NCBI RefSeq assembly: GCF_026013965.1
Contig: NZ_CP110341.1
Location: 1,922,001-1,986,000, forward strand
Origin: Brevibacterium sp. JSBI002
GTDB taxonomy: Bacteria; Actinomycetota; Actinomycetes; Actinomycetales; Brevibacteriaceae
Direction of reading: 5' to 3'
DNA: 64,000 nucleotides
Part shown: one piece after another, positions 1-10,304 of the stretch
How positions within the stretch are numbered: the stretch's first letter is position 1
How the letters are laid out: the number at the start of each line of letters is the position of its first letter
The notes under the pieces: model-generated
Databases searched by the model: none
What the model was told of the DNA's origin: nothing
The model's input: only the letters and a program-made list of their open reading frames with translations
Position numbers and translations under genes: made by a program

Positions 1-919
1 GTCGCAGGTAGTCGGTGGTCAGTTCCGCGGGAGTGTGATCATCGGAGCGTTCGATGATCCAGCCGCGTTGGCCGCGGATACGACCCTGGCGCACGTGGAA
101 GACCTGGACGGAGGCTTCGAGCTCCTCGGTGACAAGGGCGAAGATATCGCAGTCGGCGCTCACCGATAGGACGACGGCGGATTTGTCGAGGACTTTCTGC
201 AGGGCGGAGATCTCGTCGCGCAGACCGGCCGCGCGTTCGTAGTCGAGTTCGGCCGCGGCTTTGGCCATCTCCTTCTGCCGGTGGCTGATGAACCGGCCGG
301 TGTTTCCGGACATGAAGTCGGAGATGCTGCGGGCCAAGTCCTTGTGATCGTCCTTGCTGATCTGACCGACGCAGGGAGCAGCGCATTTGTCGATATAGCC
401 GAGCAGGCAGGGCCTGCCGCTGCGTTCGGCCCGCCGGTAGACCCCTGCTGTGCAGGTGCGCATCGGGAAGGCCTTGAGCAGCAGGTCGAGGGTGTCCTTG
501 ATCGCCCACACCTGAGCGAAGGGACCGAAGTACTTCACGCCCTTGCGTCGTTTTCCCCGGGTGATGAAGGCCCGAGGCACCTCGTCATTCATCGTAATCG
601 CGAGGTAGGGGTAGGACTTGTCGTCGCGGAACATGACGTTGAACCGCGGGTTGAACTCATTGATCCACGTCCATTCGAGCTGCAGAGCTTCGACCTCGGT
701 GTCGACGACGGTCCATTCCACCGAGCTCGCGGTGTGGACCATCGTCGAGGTGCGGGGGTGCAGCTGGGCAGGGTTGGCGAAGTACGAATTGAGTCGGTTG
801 CGGAGGTTCTTCGCCTTTCCGACATAGATCACCCGCCGGTCGGGGTCACGGAATTTGTAGACCCCGGCCGATGTGGGGATCGACCCGGTGGCCGGACGGT
901 AGGTGGATGGATCAGGCAT
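1..919 (-). CDS. uvrC: Excinuclease ABC subunit C (5' part; cut by window edge)
   Basis: UvrC makes the dual incision during nucleotide excision repair, recruited by UvrB at the lesion. About 306 N-terminal residues are visible. The GIY-YIG nuclease domain is at the start (GVYKF near residue 20, then [14 protein letters not shown]). The UVR motif that contacts UvrB is near residues 225-240 ([16 protein letters not shown]). A cysteine pattern follows the nuclease domain ([23 protein letters not shown]). The C-terminal RNase H-like and HhH parts lie outside the window. The ATG start at 919 lies 5 nt downstream of the uvrA stop, so uvrA and uvrC are very probably co-transcribed. Confidence 0.95.
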   Translation of the reverse strand, partial: MPDPSTYRPATGSIPTSAGVYKFRDPDRRVIYVGKAKNLRNRLNSYFANPAQLHPRTSTMVHTASSVEWTVVDTEVEALQLEWTWINEFNPRFNVMFRDDKSYPYLAITMNDEVPRAFITRGKRRKGVKYFGPFAQVWAIKDTLDLLLKAFPMRTCTAGVYRRAERSGRPCLLGYIDKCAAPCVGQISKDDHKDLARSISDFMSGNTGRFISHRQKEMAKAAAELDYERAAGLRDEISALQKVLDKSAVVLSVSADCDIFALVTEELEASVQVFHVRQGRIRGQRGWIIERSDDHTPAELTTDYLR

Positions 920-924
920 TCGGA

Positions 925-3798
925 TCAGGACTTGAGCATCGGCTTGAGGAACCGTCCGGTGTGCGATTCGGCCACCTCGGCGACCTCTTCGGGAGTGCCC
1001 TGGGCGATGATCTGCCCACCGCCGCGGCCGCCCTCGGGTCCGAGGTCGATGATGTGATCGGCATTGCCGATGACATCGAGGTTGTGTTCGATGACGATAA
1101 CCGTATTGCCTTTGTCGACGAGTCCCTGGAGGACCATGAGCAGCTTCGAGATGTCCTCGAAGTGCAGACCGGTCGTCGGTTCGTCGAGCACGTAGACGGT
1201 GCGACCGCGGGAGCGCTTCTGCAGTTCGGCTGCGAGCTTGACACGCTGAGCCTCACCGCCGGAGAGCGTCGTGGCCGGTTGGCCGAGTCGGACATAGCCG
1301 AGCCCCACCTCCACGAGGGTCTTGAGGTGTCGCGAGATCGCGGGAATCGCGGCGAAGAAGTCGTTGGCCTCCTCGATGGGCATGTCGAGGACCTCGGCGA
1401 TGTTCTTGCCCTTGAACGTGACTTCCAGGGTCTCCCGGTTGTACCGGGCGCCCTGGCAGACCTCACAGGGGACGTAGACATCGGGCAGAAAGTTCATCTC
1501 GATCTTGATCGTGCCGTCGCCGCTGCAGTTCTCGCAGCGTCCGCCCTTGACGTTGAAGGAGAACCGACCGGGCAGATAACCGCGGACCTTCGCCGATTCG
1601 GTTTCGGCGAACAGTCGGCGCACATGGTCGAAGACCCCGGTGTAGGTCGCGGGATTCGACCGCGGCGTGCGACCGATCGGCGACTGGTCGACGTGAACGA
1701 CCTTGTCGAGATTGTCCAGGCCGGTCACGCGCTTGTGCCGTCCCGGCACCCGCGAGGCGCCGTTGAGGACGTTGGCCATCTGTGTGTAGAGGATCTCGTT
1801 GACGAGAGTCGATTTGCCCGAACCGGACACGCCGGTGACGGCGGTGAGCACACCGAGGGGGAAGGACACCGTGACGTCGCGCAGGTTGTTCTCCACGGCC
1901 TTCTCGACGGTGACCATCCGGTCCTTGTCGACGGGGCGGCGGGTCGGCGGGATCTGGATCGCCCGCCGGCCGGAGAGGTAGTCGCCGGTGATCGATCCTT
2001 CGGCATCCCTGAGGCCGGTGACGGGACCGGAATAGACGACCTCTCCCCCGTGCTCGCCGGCGCCGGGTCCGATATCGACGATCCAGTCGGCGGATTCGAT
2101 GGTGTCCTCATCGTGTTCGACGACGATGAGGGTGTTGCCGAGATCCTTGAGCTTGTTGAGTGTTTCGATGAGTCGGCGGTTGTCTCGCTGGTGCAGTCCG
2201 ATCGAGGGCTCGTCGAGGACGTAGAGGACGCCGACGAGGCCGGAGCCGATCTGCGTGGCCAGGCGGATGCGCTGGGCCTCGCCGCCGGAGAGCGTACCGG
2301 CTGCCCGGTTGAGGCTGAGGTAGTCGAGGCCGACGTCGAGGAGGAACCCGAGTCGGGCGTTGATCTCCTTCATCACCTGCGCCGCCACGGCGGCATCGCG
2401 GGAGCTCAGCTCGAGGGAGCCGAGGAAGGAAGCCGCTTCATCGAGGGCGAGTTCGGAGACCTCGGCGATGGACCTGTCTCCGACCTTGACGGCGAGGATC
2501 TCCGGTTTGAGGCGCGTACCGTCACAGCTGGCACACGGGATCTCGCGCATATAGGACTCGTAGCGTTCCCGCGACCACTCGGATTCTGTTTCCTCGTGCT
2601 TGCGCTGAATGTATTGGTAGACGCCTTCGAAGCCCGTCGAGTACGTGCGTTCACGCCCGAAGCGGTTCTTGTACTTGACGTGGACCTTGTAGTCCTTGCC
2701 CGTGAGAATCGCGGTCTTCGCGGATTTCGGCAGCTTCTTCCACGGCGTCTTCATATCGAAGCCGAGTTCGTCGCCGAGCCCCTTGAGCAGACGGTTGAAG
2801 TACTTCGAGACCTGTTTGCCTCCCGACCAGGGGGCGATGGCCCCGGAGCCGAGGCTGAGATCCTCGTCGGGGACGACGAGATCTTCGTCGACCTGCAGAC
2901 GGGTGCCGATGCCGTCGCAGGTGGGGCAGGCGCCGAAGGGCGAGTTGAAGGAGAATGAGCGGGGTTCGATCTCGTCGATCGTCAGCGGGTGCTCGTTGGG
3001 GCACGACATGTGCTCGGAGAATGTGCGGGTCGTGCCTGCGTCGACGAGTTCGATGTCGATGCGTCCGTCGGCGAGTCCCAGGGCGGTCTCGACGGAGTCG
3101 GTCAGCCGCGGGCGCATTCCCGATTTGGCGACGAGGCGGTCGACGACCACGGAGATCGTGTGCTTGTACTGCTTCTCCAAGGTCGGCGGTTCGCTCAGGC
3201 TGATCTGCTCGCCGTCGACGATGGCCCTGGAGAAGCCCTTGGACTGCAGGTCGGTGAAGAGGTCGACGAATTCGCCCTTGCGGGACCGGACGACGGGAGC
3301 GAGGACGAGGAACTTCGTCCGCTCCTCGAGTTCGAGCAGCTGGTCGACGATCTGCTGCGGGGTCTGCTTCGTGATGACCTCACCGCAGACGGGGCAGTGC
3401 GGGATGCCGATCCGCGCCCACAGCAGGCGGAGGAAGTCATAGACCTCGGTGATCGTGCCGACGGTCGAACGCGGATTGCGCGATGTCGACTTCTGGTCGA
3501 TCGACACCGCCGGAGACAACCCTTCGATGAAGTCGACGTCGGGTTTGTCCATCTGCCCGAGGAACATCCGGGCATAAGAGGACAGGGATTCGACGTAACG
3601 TCGCTGTCCCTCGGCGAAGATCGTGTCGAAGGCCAGCGAGGATTTGCCGGAACCGGACAAGCCGGTGAACACGACCATCGAGTCGCGCGGCAGCGCGATC
3701 TCGACGTTCTTGAGATTGTGTGCTCGCGCTCCCTTGACCCACAGGGTGTCGAGATGGGAGACGCCTGTCACTTGCTCACCGTTATTGGTTTTCATCAC
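925..3798 (-). CDS. uvrA: Excinuclease ABC subunit A
   Basis: UvrA is the ATP-dependent damage sensor of nucleotide excision repair; it dimerises and loads UvrB. The 957-residue length is typical. Two ABC modules are visible: Walker [10 protein letters not shown] near residue 46 and GVSGSGKST in the second half, two LSGGEAQR signatures, and LDEPSIGLH and LDEPTTGLH Walker B/D-loops. The zinc-binding cysteines are present (HCPVCGE near 134, ACPTCDG, and CENC with CEVC in the C-terminal half). GTG 3798 is followed directly by ATG 3795. A TACAGT hexamer lies exactly 6 nt before the GTG and there is no Shine-Dalgarno sequence, so a leaderless start at GTG 3798 is favoured. uvrC follows 5 nt downstream. 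Confidence 0.97.
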   Translation of the reverse strand: MMKTNNGEQVTGVSHLDTLWVKGARAHNLKNVEIALPRDSMVVFTGLSGSGKSSLAFDTIFAEGQRRYVESLSSYARMFLGQMDKPDVDFIEGLSPAVSIDQKSTSRNPRSTVGTITEVYDFLRLLWARIGIPHCPVCGEVITKQTPQQIVDQLLELEERTKFLVLAPVVRSRKGEFVDLFTDLQSKGFSRAIVDGEQISLSEPPTLEKQYKHTISVVVDRLVAKSGMRPRLTDSVETALGLADGRIDIELVDAGTTRTFSEHMSCPNEHPLTIDEIEPRSFSFNSPFGACPTCDGIGTRLQVDEDLVVPDEDLSLGSGAIAPWSGGKQVSKYFNRLLKGLGDELGFDMKTPWKKLPKSAKTAILTGKDYKVHVKYKNRFGRERTYSTGFEGVYQYIQRKHEETESEWSRERYESYMREIPCASCDGTRLKPEILAVKVGDRSIAEVSELALDEAASFLGSLELSSRDAAVAAQVMKEINARLGFLLDVGLDYLSLNRAAGTLSGGEAQRIRLATQIGSGLVGVLYVLDEPSIGLHQRDNRRLIETLNKLKDLGNTLIVVEHDEDTIESADWIVDIGPGAGEHGGEVVYSGPVTGLRDAEGSITGDYLSGRRAIQIPPTRRPVDKDRMVTVEKAVENNLRDVTVSFPLGVLTAVTGVSGSGKSTLVNEILYTQMANVLNGASRVPGRHKRVTGLDNLDKVVHVDQSPIGRTPRSNPATYTGVFDHVRRLFAETESAKVRGYLPGRFSFNVKGGRCENCSGDGTIKIEMNFLPDVYVPCEVCQGARYNRETLEVTFKGKNIAEVLDMPIEEANDFFAAIPAISRHLKTLVEVGLGYVRLGQPATTLSGGEAQRVKLAAELQKRSRGRTVYVLDEPTTGLHFEDISKLLMVLQGLVDKGNTVIVIEHNLDVIGNADHIIDLGPEGGRGGGQIIAQGTPEEVAEVAESHTGRFLKPMLKS

Positions 3799-3804
3799 CT
3801 GACC

Positions 3805-3810
3805 ACTGTA
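3805..3810 (-). promoter_or_regulatory. uvrA -10 hexamer (leaderless arrangement)
   Basis: TACAGT on the minus strand lies 6 nt before GTG 3798. No -35 match and no ribosome binding site is seen. The placement would put the transcription start at or next to the start codon. No LexA-like box (TCGAAC-N4-GTTCGA type) is visible here. Confidence 0.45.
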
Positions 3811-3852
3811 TTACTCGGCACTGACATTGCTGCATTCGCAGCGGTTTCCGGC

Positions 3853-6348
3853 TCATCCGCCGATCTCTCCGACGGAGAGGATGCGGAGCACGATATCTCC
3901 GGATTCGTCGCTGGCGGCCACATCCACCTCGGCGTCGATGGCCCAGTCCCGGTTGTCATCGGGATCGGCGAGGATCTGTCGGACGCTCCATGTGTCTGAA
4001 CCGGGAGTGATATCGATATATTCCCCACCGCGGGCCTTCTGGTCGACGATGAGCTCCCCGTATTCGTCGTAGAAGTCCTCGATCGCGTCTTCCCAGGCAC
4101 GGGAGTCGAAACCGGATTCGGCGTCGAGACGGCCTAGCTCGATGTAGTTCGCACGTTCGGCCAGCAGCACTCGGTGGAACAGGGCATTGCGGACCTCTGC
4201 GGTGAACACCTTCGTATTCTCGGAGAAGCGGCGGTCGAGCGCCGGCAGCTCGTCGGAGGCTTCGGTGGGGTCGAGTCCCTGCAGGGTGCGCCATTCGTCG
4301 AGCAGCGACGAATCCGTCCGGGCAATGGTCTCACCACACCATTCGATGATGGTCTCGAGCTCCTCGGTCCGATTCTCCGCGGGGACGTTGTGGAGCAGCG
4401 CACGGTAGACGTCGGTGAGGTAGCGCAGCAGGCTGCCCTCGGCCCGGGCGAGGCTGTAGTAGCCGACGAACTGGGTGAAGCCCATGGCCTGCTCGATCAT
4501 GTCGCGGACGACGGATTTGGGTTCGAAGCCGCCTCGGTGGAGCCAGGGATGGGTCTCGACGAAGTGGTCGAAGGCCGGGTCGAGCATCTCGGCCAGAGGT
4601 GCGGGGCTTTCGATCTCGTCGAGGATCGCCATGCGTTCGGCGTATTCGACGCCTTCTGCCTTGAGCTCGGCCAGGGTCTCTCCCTTGATCCGGTCGAGCT
4701 GGCCCTTCAGGATCTGGAACGGCACCGAGGTGGTCGCCTCGACGATGGATACGACGTCGAGGGCGTAGGTGTCGTCGTCCTCGTCGAGAAGCTCCAGTGC
4801 GGCGAGCACGAAGGGAGCCAGGGGCTGGTTGAGCGCGAACTGGGGGCCGAGGTCCTGGGTGGCGATGAGTTCGCTGCCGCGGACCTCGATGAGTCCGGCG
4901 TCGATGAGGGAGCGTCCGATGCTGATCGCGGTGAGTTTGAGGTCGAGCCGGCGTTCCCTTGTCTCATGCGTCTTGTCGATGAAGTCGCTGATGGTCGACA
5001 CATCGGAGCCGGGACGGGCGACGAGGTTGAGGATCGTCGAGTGGTCGATCTTCATCCGCGGCCGCAGGGTCTCGGATTCGCCTTCGATGAGTTTTGCGAA
5101 GGTCTCTTCGGACCAGCCCACGAAGCCGACCGGAGCGGCCTTCTTCTTGACCTTCTTCTTTTTCTTCTTGTCATCGTTGGCCGCTTTGGCTTCTGCCTTG
5201 AGGTTGTCGATGACGTGTTCGGGGGCTTGGGCGATGACGTAGCCGCGGGTGTCGAATCCGGCGCGGCCGGCACGTCCGGCGAGCTGTTGGAATTCGCGGA
5301 CGCTGAGTCTGCGCATCTTCCGCCCGTCGAACTTCGTCAGTCCGGTCAGCAGCACGGAGCGGATGGGCACATTGATGCCCACGCCGAGGGTGTCGGTGCC
5401 GGAGATGACGAGCAGCAGTCCCTTCAGCGCGAGCTGTTCGATGAGACGGCGGTACTTCGGCAGCATTCCGGCGTGGTGGACGCCGACGCCGTGCAGCAGC
5501 AGTTTGCGCAGGCTGGTCCCGAATCCCTTGCCGAAGGTGAAGCCCTTGATGGCTGCGGCGATCGCGGCCTTCTGTTCCTTGGAGGCGAGATCCACCGAGA
5601 GCAGGTTGGTGGCGAGGTCGATGGCACCGTTCTGAGAGTAGGAGACGACGTAGACCGGGGCTTTGTCGTTGCGGACGAGGCCTCGGAGAGTGTCCGAGAG
5701 CGTCTCCGTCGAATATTCGTAGTCGAGCGGGACCGGCCTGGTCGCCGAGGTGACCACGGAGGAGTCGCGTCCGGTCGTCTCCGTCATCGTCCGTCGGATG
5801 TCGGTGGTGTCGCCCAAGGTGGCGGACATGAGGACGAACTGGGTCTGCGGCATCTCGAGGAGGGGCACCTGCCAGGCCCAACCGCGGGAGGGGTCTGCGA
5901 CGTAGTGGAATTCGTCCATGACGACCATTCCGGCGTCGAGCATTCCGCCTTCGCGCAGCGCCTGATTGGCCAGGATCTCCGCCGTGGCGCAGATGACGGG
6001 TGCCTCCGGGTTGACGGTGGAGTCGCCGGTGATCATCCCGACGTTCTCGGCACCGAAGGCGTCGATGAGGGAGAAGAACTTCTCGCTCACCAGGGCCTTG
6101 AGCGGGGCCGTGTAGTACGACCGGATCCCGCGGGTGAAGGACTGGTAGAGAGCGAACAGAGCGACGAGTGACTTCCCCGAGCCGGTCGGGGTCGCCATGA
6201 TCGTATTGTCTCCGGCGAGGATCGTGAGGAACGCCTCGTCCTGAGCCGGGTAAGGCTCGACACCGATCTCTCGGCAGTATTCGCCGAAGGACTCATAGAT
6301 CGTGTCGTCGTCAGCGAATTCCGCTGGGATCTCCTGCAATCTGGCCAC
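3853..6348 (-). CDS. DEAD/DEAH-box (Ski2-like) helicase with DUF3516 C-terminus
   Basis: This is a superfamily 2 RNA/DNA helicase of the type common in Actinobacteria. Motif I is ATPTGSGKS near residue 50, the DExH box is DEFHYVAD, motif III is LMSATLGDT, and motif VI is QLAGRAGRAGFDTRGYV. A lysine-rich linker (DDKKKKKKVKKKAA) separates the helicase core from a roughly 400-residue C-terminal region that matches DUF3516 in position and character. GTG 6348 is preferred because it lies downstream of a plausible -10 (TAGGAT, 6384-6389). A GTG at 6411 would add 21 residues but would overlap the divergent promoter region. The natural substrate is unknown. Confidence 0.85.
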   Translation of the reverse strand: MARLQEIPAEFADDDTIYESFGEYCREIGVEPYPAQDEAFLTILAGDNTIMATPTGSGKSLVALFALYQSFTRGIRSYYTAPLKALVSEKFFSLIDAFGAENVGMITGDSTVNPEAPVICATAEILANQALREGGMLDAGMVVMDEFHYVADPSRGWAWQVPLLEMPQTQFVLMSATLGDTTDIRRTMTETTGRDSSVVTSATRPVPLDYEYSTETLSDTLRGLVRNDKAPVYVVSYSQNGAIDLATNLLSVDLASKEQKAAIAAAIKGFTFGKGFGTSLRKLLLHGVGVHHAGMLPKYRRLIEQLALKGLLLVISGTDTLGVGINVPIRSVLLTGLTKFDGRKMRRLSVREFQQLAGRAGRAGFDTRGYVIAQAPEHVIDNLKAEAKAANDDKKKKKKVKKKAAPVGFVGWSEETFAKLIEGESETLRPRMKIDHSTILNLVARPGSDVSTISDFIDKTHETRERRLDLKLTAISIGRSLIDAGLIEVRGSELIATQDLGPQFALNQPLAPFVLAALELLDEDDDTYALDVVSIVEATTSVPFQILKGQLDRIKGETLAELKAEGVEYAERMAILDEIESPAPLAEMLDPAFDHFVETHPWLHRGGFEPKSVVRDMIEQAMGFTQFVGYYSLARAEGSLLRYLTDVYRALLHNVPAENRTEELETIIEWCGETIARTDSSLLDEWRTLQGLDPTEASDELPALDRRFSENTKVFTAEVRNALFHRVLLAERANYIELGRLDAESGFDSRAWEDAIEDFYDEYGELIVDQKARGGEYIDITPGSDTWSVRQILADPDDNRDWAIDAEVDVAASDESGDIVLRILSVGEIGG

Positions 6349-6371
6349 GCTGATGCACAGACCTTTCCGAT

Positions 6372-6389
6372 TAGACTGATTCCATCCTA
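6372..6389. promoter_or_regulatory. Divergent -10 elements between the helicase and yciI-like genes
   Basis: TAGACT (6372-6377) on the plus strand and TAGGAT (revcomp of 6384-6389) on the minus strand both fit TANNNT. The plus-strand element gives a leader of about 30 nt with an AGGAG site before ATG 6414. The minus-strand element gives a leader of about 30 nt before GTG 6348. No clear -35 boxes are seen. Confidence 0.35.
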
Positions 6390-6413
6390 TTGCTCGACAC
6401 CGAGGAGTCACAT

Positions 6414-6704
6414 ATGCCGGTCTTCGCCGTCACCTACCACTATGGTCCCGATACGGATACGCGGATGGAACACCGCCCCGCGCATCGCCGCTGGCAGGCG
6501 GAGCTGAATGAGGCCGGGACGATCCTCGCCTCCGGCCCCTTGGACAACGATCCGCAGCCGGGAGGGCTGCTGATCCTCAACGCCGCCGACCGTGCGGAGG
6601 TCGAAGGCCACCTCGCCGCCGATCCCTATGCTTCCCTCGGTGTCACCGAGTCGACGGACATCCGCGAATGGACTCCCGTGTTCGGCCCCTTCGCCCAGGG
6701 CTGA
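6414..6704 (+). CDS. YciI family protein
   Basis: A 96-residue single-domain protein of the YCII (ferredoxin-like, dimeric alpha+beta barrel) family. The N-terminal strand (MPVFAVTYHYG), the HR-containing helix (RPAHRRWQAEL) and the C-terminal IREWTPVFGPFA are all typical. Family members keep a His-Asp pair proposed as catalytic, but no substrate is established. AGGAG sits 6 nt before ATG 6414, which fixes the start against an upstream in-frame TTG. It is one of three protein genes on the plus strand and is divergent from the helicase. It ends before a strong bidirectional hairpin. Confidence 0.8.
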   Translation: MPVFAVTYHYGPDTDTRMEHRPAHRRWQAELNEAGTILASGPLDNDPQPGGLLILNAADRAEVEGHLAADPYASLGVTESTDIREWTPVFGPFAQG

Positions 6705-6745
6705 GGGCCGCTCTGCCGGTCCGGGTCTGCCCCGACAGGGAAGAC

Positions 6746-6789
6746 GCGAGCGGGGTCCGTCTCGAGAGATCGAGACGGACCCCGCTCGC
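6746..6789. terminator. Bidirectional terminator between yciI-like and terC
   Basis: A perfect 19-bp inverted repeat (6746-6764 with 6771-6789) and a 6-nt loop, between convergent genes. It would form a very stable hairpin in both transcripts. Neither side has a strong U tract. Confidence 0.8.
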
Positions 6790-6836
6790 TCTGAGCCGAC
6801 ACCGAGGAGGTGCCGGCGCGACCGGGTCCGATCGGC

Positions 6837-7895
6837 TCAGGCCTCTTCGGATTCGTTCGAGCTGACGTCCTTGAAGGAGATGCCGTCCTTCTTCATCTTC
6901 ACGAGTGAGGCGATGGTGGCCACCACCATGGCGAGGACGATGACGGTCAGGGACAGCCACGTCGGCACCTCGGGGATCGAATGACCCCACGAGAGGAACT
7001 CCCAACCACTCGAATGCAGAGCGTGGATGATGAGCTTGACGCCGATGAAGCCGAGGATCGCGGCGATTCCGTAGTGGAGGTAGACGAGCTTGTCGACGAG
7101 TCCTCCGAGCAGGAAGTACAGCTGACGCAGACCCATGAGGGCGAACACGTTCGCGGTGAACACGAGGAACGCGTTCTGAGTGACGCCGAAGATCGCGGGA
7201 ATCGAGTCGAGAGCGAACATCACGTCGGTCGAGCCGATGGCGATGAACACGATGAACATCGGGGTCCAGTACTTCTTGTTGTCGTCGAGGGTCACCCTCA
7301 GCTTGTTGCCGTGGTATTCGTCGACGACGTTGATGCGCTTGCGCAGGAACCGGATGAGGCCGTTCTCGCCGTCCCCTTCGTCTTCGGAGCTGAAGGCCTG
7401 CCGGTAGGCGACGATGAGGAGGAAGATGCCGAAGATGAAGAAGACTTCGACGAAGGCGCTGATGATCGCCGCACCCGCGAGGATGAAGATGCCGCGGAAG
7501 ACGATGGCGATGATGATGCCGACCATGAGCACTTCCTGCTGGTACTTCCGCGGTACCGAGAAGCTGCCCATGATGATGATGAAGACGAACAGGTTGTCGA
7601 TGCTCAAGGAGTACTCGAGCAGCCAACCGGTGAGGAACTCGCTGCCGTGCTGGGCATCGCCGATGGCGAAGAGCGCGCCGGCGAAGACCAGCGCCAGGGC
7701 GACGTAGAAGGCGACCCAGATGCTCGCTTCCCGCATCGACGGAGTATGTGGTCGCTTGACGACCAGCAGGAGGTCGAAGACGAGGATCGCAACGACGATG
7801 ATTCCCGAGGTGATCATGAACCAGACGGGGATCGGAGATTCGCTCGCAGCAGCTGCGTTGCCGCCGGCCGCGAGCGTGGAGGACAGGATATCCAT
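6837..7895 (-). CDS. TerC family integral membrane protein (likely Mn2+ exporter)
   Basis: A 352-residue polytopic membrane protein. Hallmarks of TerC are the acidic membrane motifs DNLFVFIIIMG and ALDSIPAIFG, with VGIIIAIVFRGIFIL between them. About eight or nine hydrophobic segments are seen. Family members such as Alx, YkoY and MeeY are linked to manganese efflux and metalation of exported enzymes. ATG 7895 has an AAAGG site 5 nt upstream; the longer reading to 8036 would run through the leader. The leader holds a candidate yybP-ykoY riboswitch, which supports a role in Mn2+ homeostasis. The tellurite-resistance label is historical. Confidence 0.9.
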   Translation of the reverse strand: MDILSSTLAAGGNAAAASESPIPVWFMITSGIIVVAILVFDLLLVVKRPHTPSMREASIWVAFYVALALVFAGALFAIGDAQHGSEFLTGWLLEYSLSIDNLFVFIIIMGSFSVPRKYQQEVLMVGIIIAIVFRGIFILAGAAIISAFVEVFFIFGIFLLIVAYRQAFSSEDEGDGENGLIRFLRKRINVVDEYHGNKLRVTLDDNKKYWTPMFIVFIAIGSTDVMFALDSIPAIFGVTQNAFLVFTANVFALMGLRQLYFLLGGLVDKLVYLHYGIAAILGFIGVKLIIHALHSSGWEFLSWGHSIPEVPTWLSLTVIVLAMVVATIASLVKMKKDGISFKDVSSNESEEA

Positions 7896-7931
7896 GGATG
7901 CCTTTCGTGGTGAACAGGATGTATCCAGGTC

Positions 7932-8029
7932 GAAAGTCTCTCCCACGCGGTGAATCTGCGTGCGCTCCGCGTCCGGACCCTTTGTAGGGTCGTGGTGACG
8001 ACCGCGGATGGACGGGATACTCCCTTTCG
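7932..8029 (-). promoter_or_regulatory. Candidate yybP-ykoY (Mn2+) riboswitch upstream of terC
   Basis: The 98-nt stretch begins with CGAAAGGGAGTA and ends with GAGACTTTCG. Its ends pair as P1 (CGAAAG at 8029-8024 with CUUUCG at 7937-7932). This matches the known yybP-ykoY layout: AAAGGGGAGUA at the 5' end, AAGACCUUU at the 3' end, about 100 nt, upstream of TerC or Mn exporters. Inside are CGTCC/GGACG enclosing a GGTCGT/ACGACC hairpin, then an ACGCGG/CCGCGT hairpin. The copy CGAAAGG at 7907-7901 is the terC ribosome binding site and could compete for the 3' P1 strand. The assignment rests on motif resemblance; no covariance model was run. Confidence 0.6.
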
Positions 8030-8039
8030 CCAGCACACC

Positions 8040-8045
8040 AGTATA
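8040..8045 (-). promoter_or_regulatory. terC -10 element
   Basis: TATACT on the minus strand. The predicted start near 8033 falls just before the 5' strand of riboswitch P1, so the aptamer would lie at the very 5' end of the transcript. No good -35 is present. Confidence 0.5.
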
Positions 8046-8081
8046 AACACGCGAGCATCACTCCCGCGTCACCGGTGCGGA

Positions 8082-10214
8082 TCAGGCGTGCCCGGCCTCC
8101 TTCATCTGGCGCAGCTCCTGCTTGAGGTCGGAGAGCTCATCGCGGAGTCGTGCGGCGAGCTCGAACTGCAGCTCCGCGGCGGCCGAATGCATCTGCGAGG
8201 TCAGCGATTCGATGAGTTCTGTGAGGTCAGCCGCCGGCGGGCGCAGCGAACCGGGCTTGCCGGCGGCTTCCCTCTGTTCGTCGGTCAGGGTCGAGTTGTA
8301 GCCGCGCTTGCCCTTGCCGTAGTCGAATTCGGTGAGCAGCTCTCGAGTGTCCTCGTCCTCACGCTGCAGTCGTTCGGTGATGTCTGCGATCCGCTTGACC
8401 AGCGGCGCCGGATCGATTCCGTGCTCTTCGTTGTAGGCGATCTGGATGGCGCGCCTGCGGTCGGTCTCGTCGATGGCGGTGCGCATCGAATCCGTGATCG
8501 TATCGGCGTACATGTGCACCTGGCCGTTGAGGTTACGTGCGGCACGACCGATCGTCTGGATGAGCGATGTCGACGACCGGAGGAAGCCTTCCTTGTCGGC
8601 ATCGAGGATCGCCACGAGCGAGACCTCGGGAAGGTCGAGGCCCTCACGCAGGAGGTTGATGCCGACCAGCACATCGAATTCACCCGCGCGCAGCTCTGTG
8701 AGCAGCTCCACACGTCGCAGAGTGTCGACGTCGGAGTGGAGGTACTGGACGCGGATATCGTGTTCGAGCAGATAGTCGGTGAGATCTTCGGCCATCTTCT
8801 TCGTCAGAGTCGTCACGAGCACACGCTCATTCGCGTCGACACGGGTCTTGATCTCGTCGAGCAGGTCGTCGATCTGCCCCTTCGTCGGCTTGACCTTGAT
8901 CTCGGGGTCGACGAGTCCGGTGGGGCGGATGATCTGTTGGACGTATCCGTTGGCGTTGCCGAGTTCGAAGTTGCCGGGTGTGGCCGACAGGTACACGCTC
9001 TGTCCCACGCGCTCCCGGAACTCGTCGAACTTCAGCGGCCGGTTGTCCATGGCACTGGGCAGACGGAAACCGTGCTCGACGAGGGTGCGCTTGCGAGACA
9101 TATCGCCTTCGTACATTCCGCCGATCTGCGGGACCGTGACATGGGATTCGTCGATGACGAGCAGGAAGTCCTCGGGGAAGTAGTCGAGCAGGCAGTTCGG
9201 TGCCGAACCGGGATCGCGGCCGTCGATGTGCCGGGAGTAGTTCTCGATGCCGGAGGTGAAGCCCATCGACTCCATCATCTCGAGGTCGTAGGTCGTGCGC
9301 ATCTTCAGCCGTTGGGCTTCCAGCAGCTTGTTCTGCGATTCGAACTCGCTCAGCCGCTTCTGCAGCTCGTCCTCGATGCCGCTGATCGCGGTGGCCATCC
9401 GGTTCTCACCGGCGACGTAGTGGCTGGCCGGGAACACGTGGATGGTGTCCTCGTCGCGGACGATCTCGCCCGTCAGCGGGTGGAGGGTCTGCAGCGATTC
9501 GATCTCGTCGCCGAAGAATTCGATCCGCAGCGCGAGCTCCTCGTACTGCGGGATGATCTCGACGGTGTCTCCTCGCACGCGGAAGGTCCCGCGGGTGAAA
9601 GCCATATCATTGCGGGCGTACTGCATCGACACGAAGCGTTTGAGCAGTTCGTCCCGATCGCATTCGTCGCCCTTGTGAAGGGTGACCATCCGGTCGACGT
9701 ACTCCTCAGGAGTGCCGAGACCGTAGATGCATGACACCGTCGAGACCACGACGACGTCGCGTCTGGTGAGCAGCGAGTTCGTGGCCGAGTGCCGGAGACG
9801 TTCGACTTCGTCGTTGATCGAGGAGTCCTTCTCGATGAACGTGTCCGTCTGCGGCACATAGGCTTCCGGCTGGTAGTAGTCGTAGTAGGAGACGAAGTAC
9901 TCGACCGCGTTGTTGGGCAGAAGCTGTCGGAACTCGTTCGCCAGCTGCGCGGCGAGAGTTTTGTTCGGCGCCATGATCAGGGTCGGTCTCTGCACCTGCT
10001 CGATGAGCCATGCCGTCGTCGCAGACTTGCCTGTGCCGGTGGCACCGAGGAGGACGATGTCCCGCTCTCCTGCATCGAGCCGGTCGGAGATCTCTCGGAT
10101 CGCCGTCGGTTGGTCGCCGGAGGGAGAGTACTCGGAGACGACCTCGAAGGGCGCCACTTCACGGGTGACGTCGGGGCGGTGGCCGATCGCTGGCAGGGGG
10201 CGTTCTGAGCTCAT
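8082..10214 (-). CDS. uvrB: Excinuclease ABC subunit B
   Basis: UvrB is the damage-verifying helicase of nucleotide excision repair. The 710 residues show Walker A GATGTGKS (57-64) and the beta-hairpin with [16 protein letters not shown] (about 111-126). They also show the DESH motif VIDESHVT, motif [11 protein letters not shown], and a C-terminal UVR coiled coil ([12 protein letters not shown]) that binds UvrC. The first ATG at 10214 has no Shine-Dalgarno site, but TAAGGT lies exactly 6 nt upstream, suggesting a leaderless mRNA. uvrA and uvrC lie about 4 kb further along the same strand but are separated from uvrB by a plus-strand gene and terminator, so they are not in one operon. Confidence 0.97.
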   Translation of the reverse strand: MSSERPLPAIGHRPDVTREVAPFEVVSEYSPSGDQPTAIREISDRLDAGERDIVLLGATGTGKSATTAWLIEQVQRPTLIMAPNKTLAAQLANEFRQLLPNNAVEYFVSYYDYYQPEAYVPQTDTFIEKDSSINDEVERLRHSATNSLLTRRDVVVVSTVSCIYGLGTPEEYVDRMVTLHKGDECDRDELLKRFVSMQYARNDMAFTRGTFRVRGDTVEIIPQYEELALRIEFFGDEIESLQTLHPLTGEIVRDEDTIHVFPASHYVAGENRMATAISGIEDELQKRLSEFESQNKLLEAQRLKMRTTYDLEMMESMGFTSGIENYSRHIDGRDPGSAPNCLLDYFPEDFLLVIDESHVTVPQIGGMYEGDMSRKRTLVEHGFRLPSAMDNRPLKFDEFRERVGQSVYLSATPGNFELGNANGYVQQIIRPTGLVDPEIKVKPTKGQIDDLLDEIKTRVDANERVLVTTLTKKMAEDLTDYLLEHDIRVQYLHSDVDTLRRVELLTELRAGEFDVLVGINLLREGLDLPEVSLVAILDADKEGFLRSSTSLIQTIGRAARNLNGQVHMYADTITDSMRTAIDETDRRRAIQIAYNEEHGIDPAPLVKRIADITERLQREDEDTRELLTEFDYGKGKRGYNSTLTDEQREAAGKPGSLRPPAADLTELIESLTSQMHSAAAELQFELAARLRDELSDLKQELRQMKEAGHA

Positions 10215-10220
10215 AATCCA

Positions 10221-10226
10221 ACCTTA
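10221..10226 (-). promoter_or_regulatory. uvrB -10 hexamer (leaderless arrangement)
   Basis: TAAGGT on the minus strand is 6 nt before ATG 10214. No ribosome binding site is visible in the 6-nt gap. Confidence 0.45.
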
Positions 10227-10304
10227 GCCCCCGCCCCTGACATTGGGCAGATCGGAGTCGGAACGACAGCCTCGGCGAAGTGCCTGCCGACATGTGTCAG
10301 CGTG

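Noticed and set aside
3829..3842. Terminator after the helicase gene (GCTGC/GCAGC, 4-nt loop)
   Set aside because: Only 5 bp and no U tract; too weak to annotate as a terminator.
3790..3850. LexA/SOS boxes at uvrA, uvrB and polA
   Set aside because: No TCGAAC-N4-GTTCGA-like palindrome at any of the three starts. A lone TTCGAA near 18765 is too short to call.
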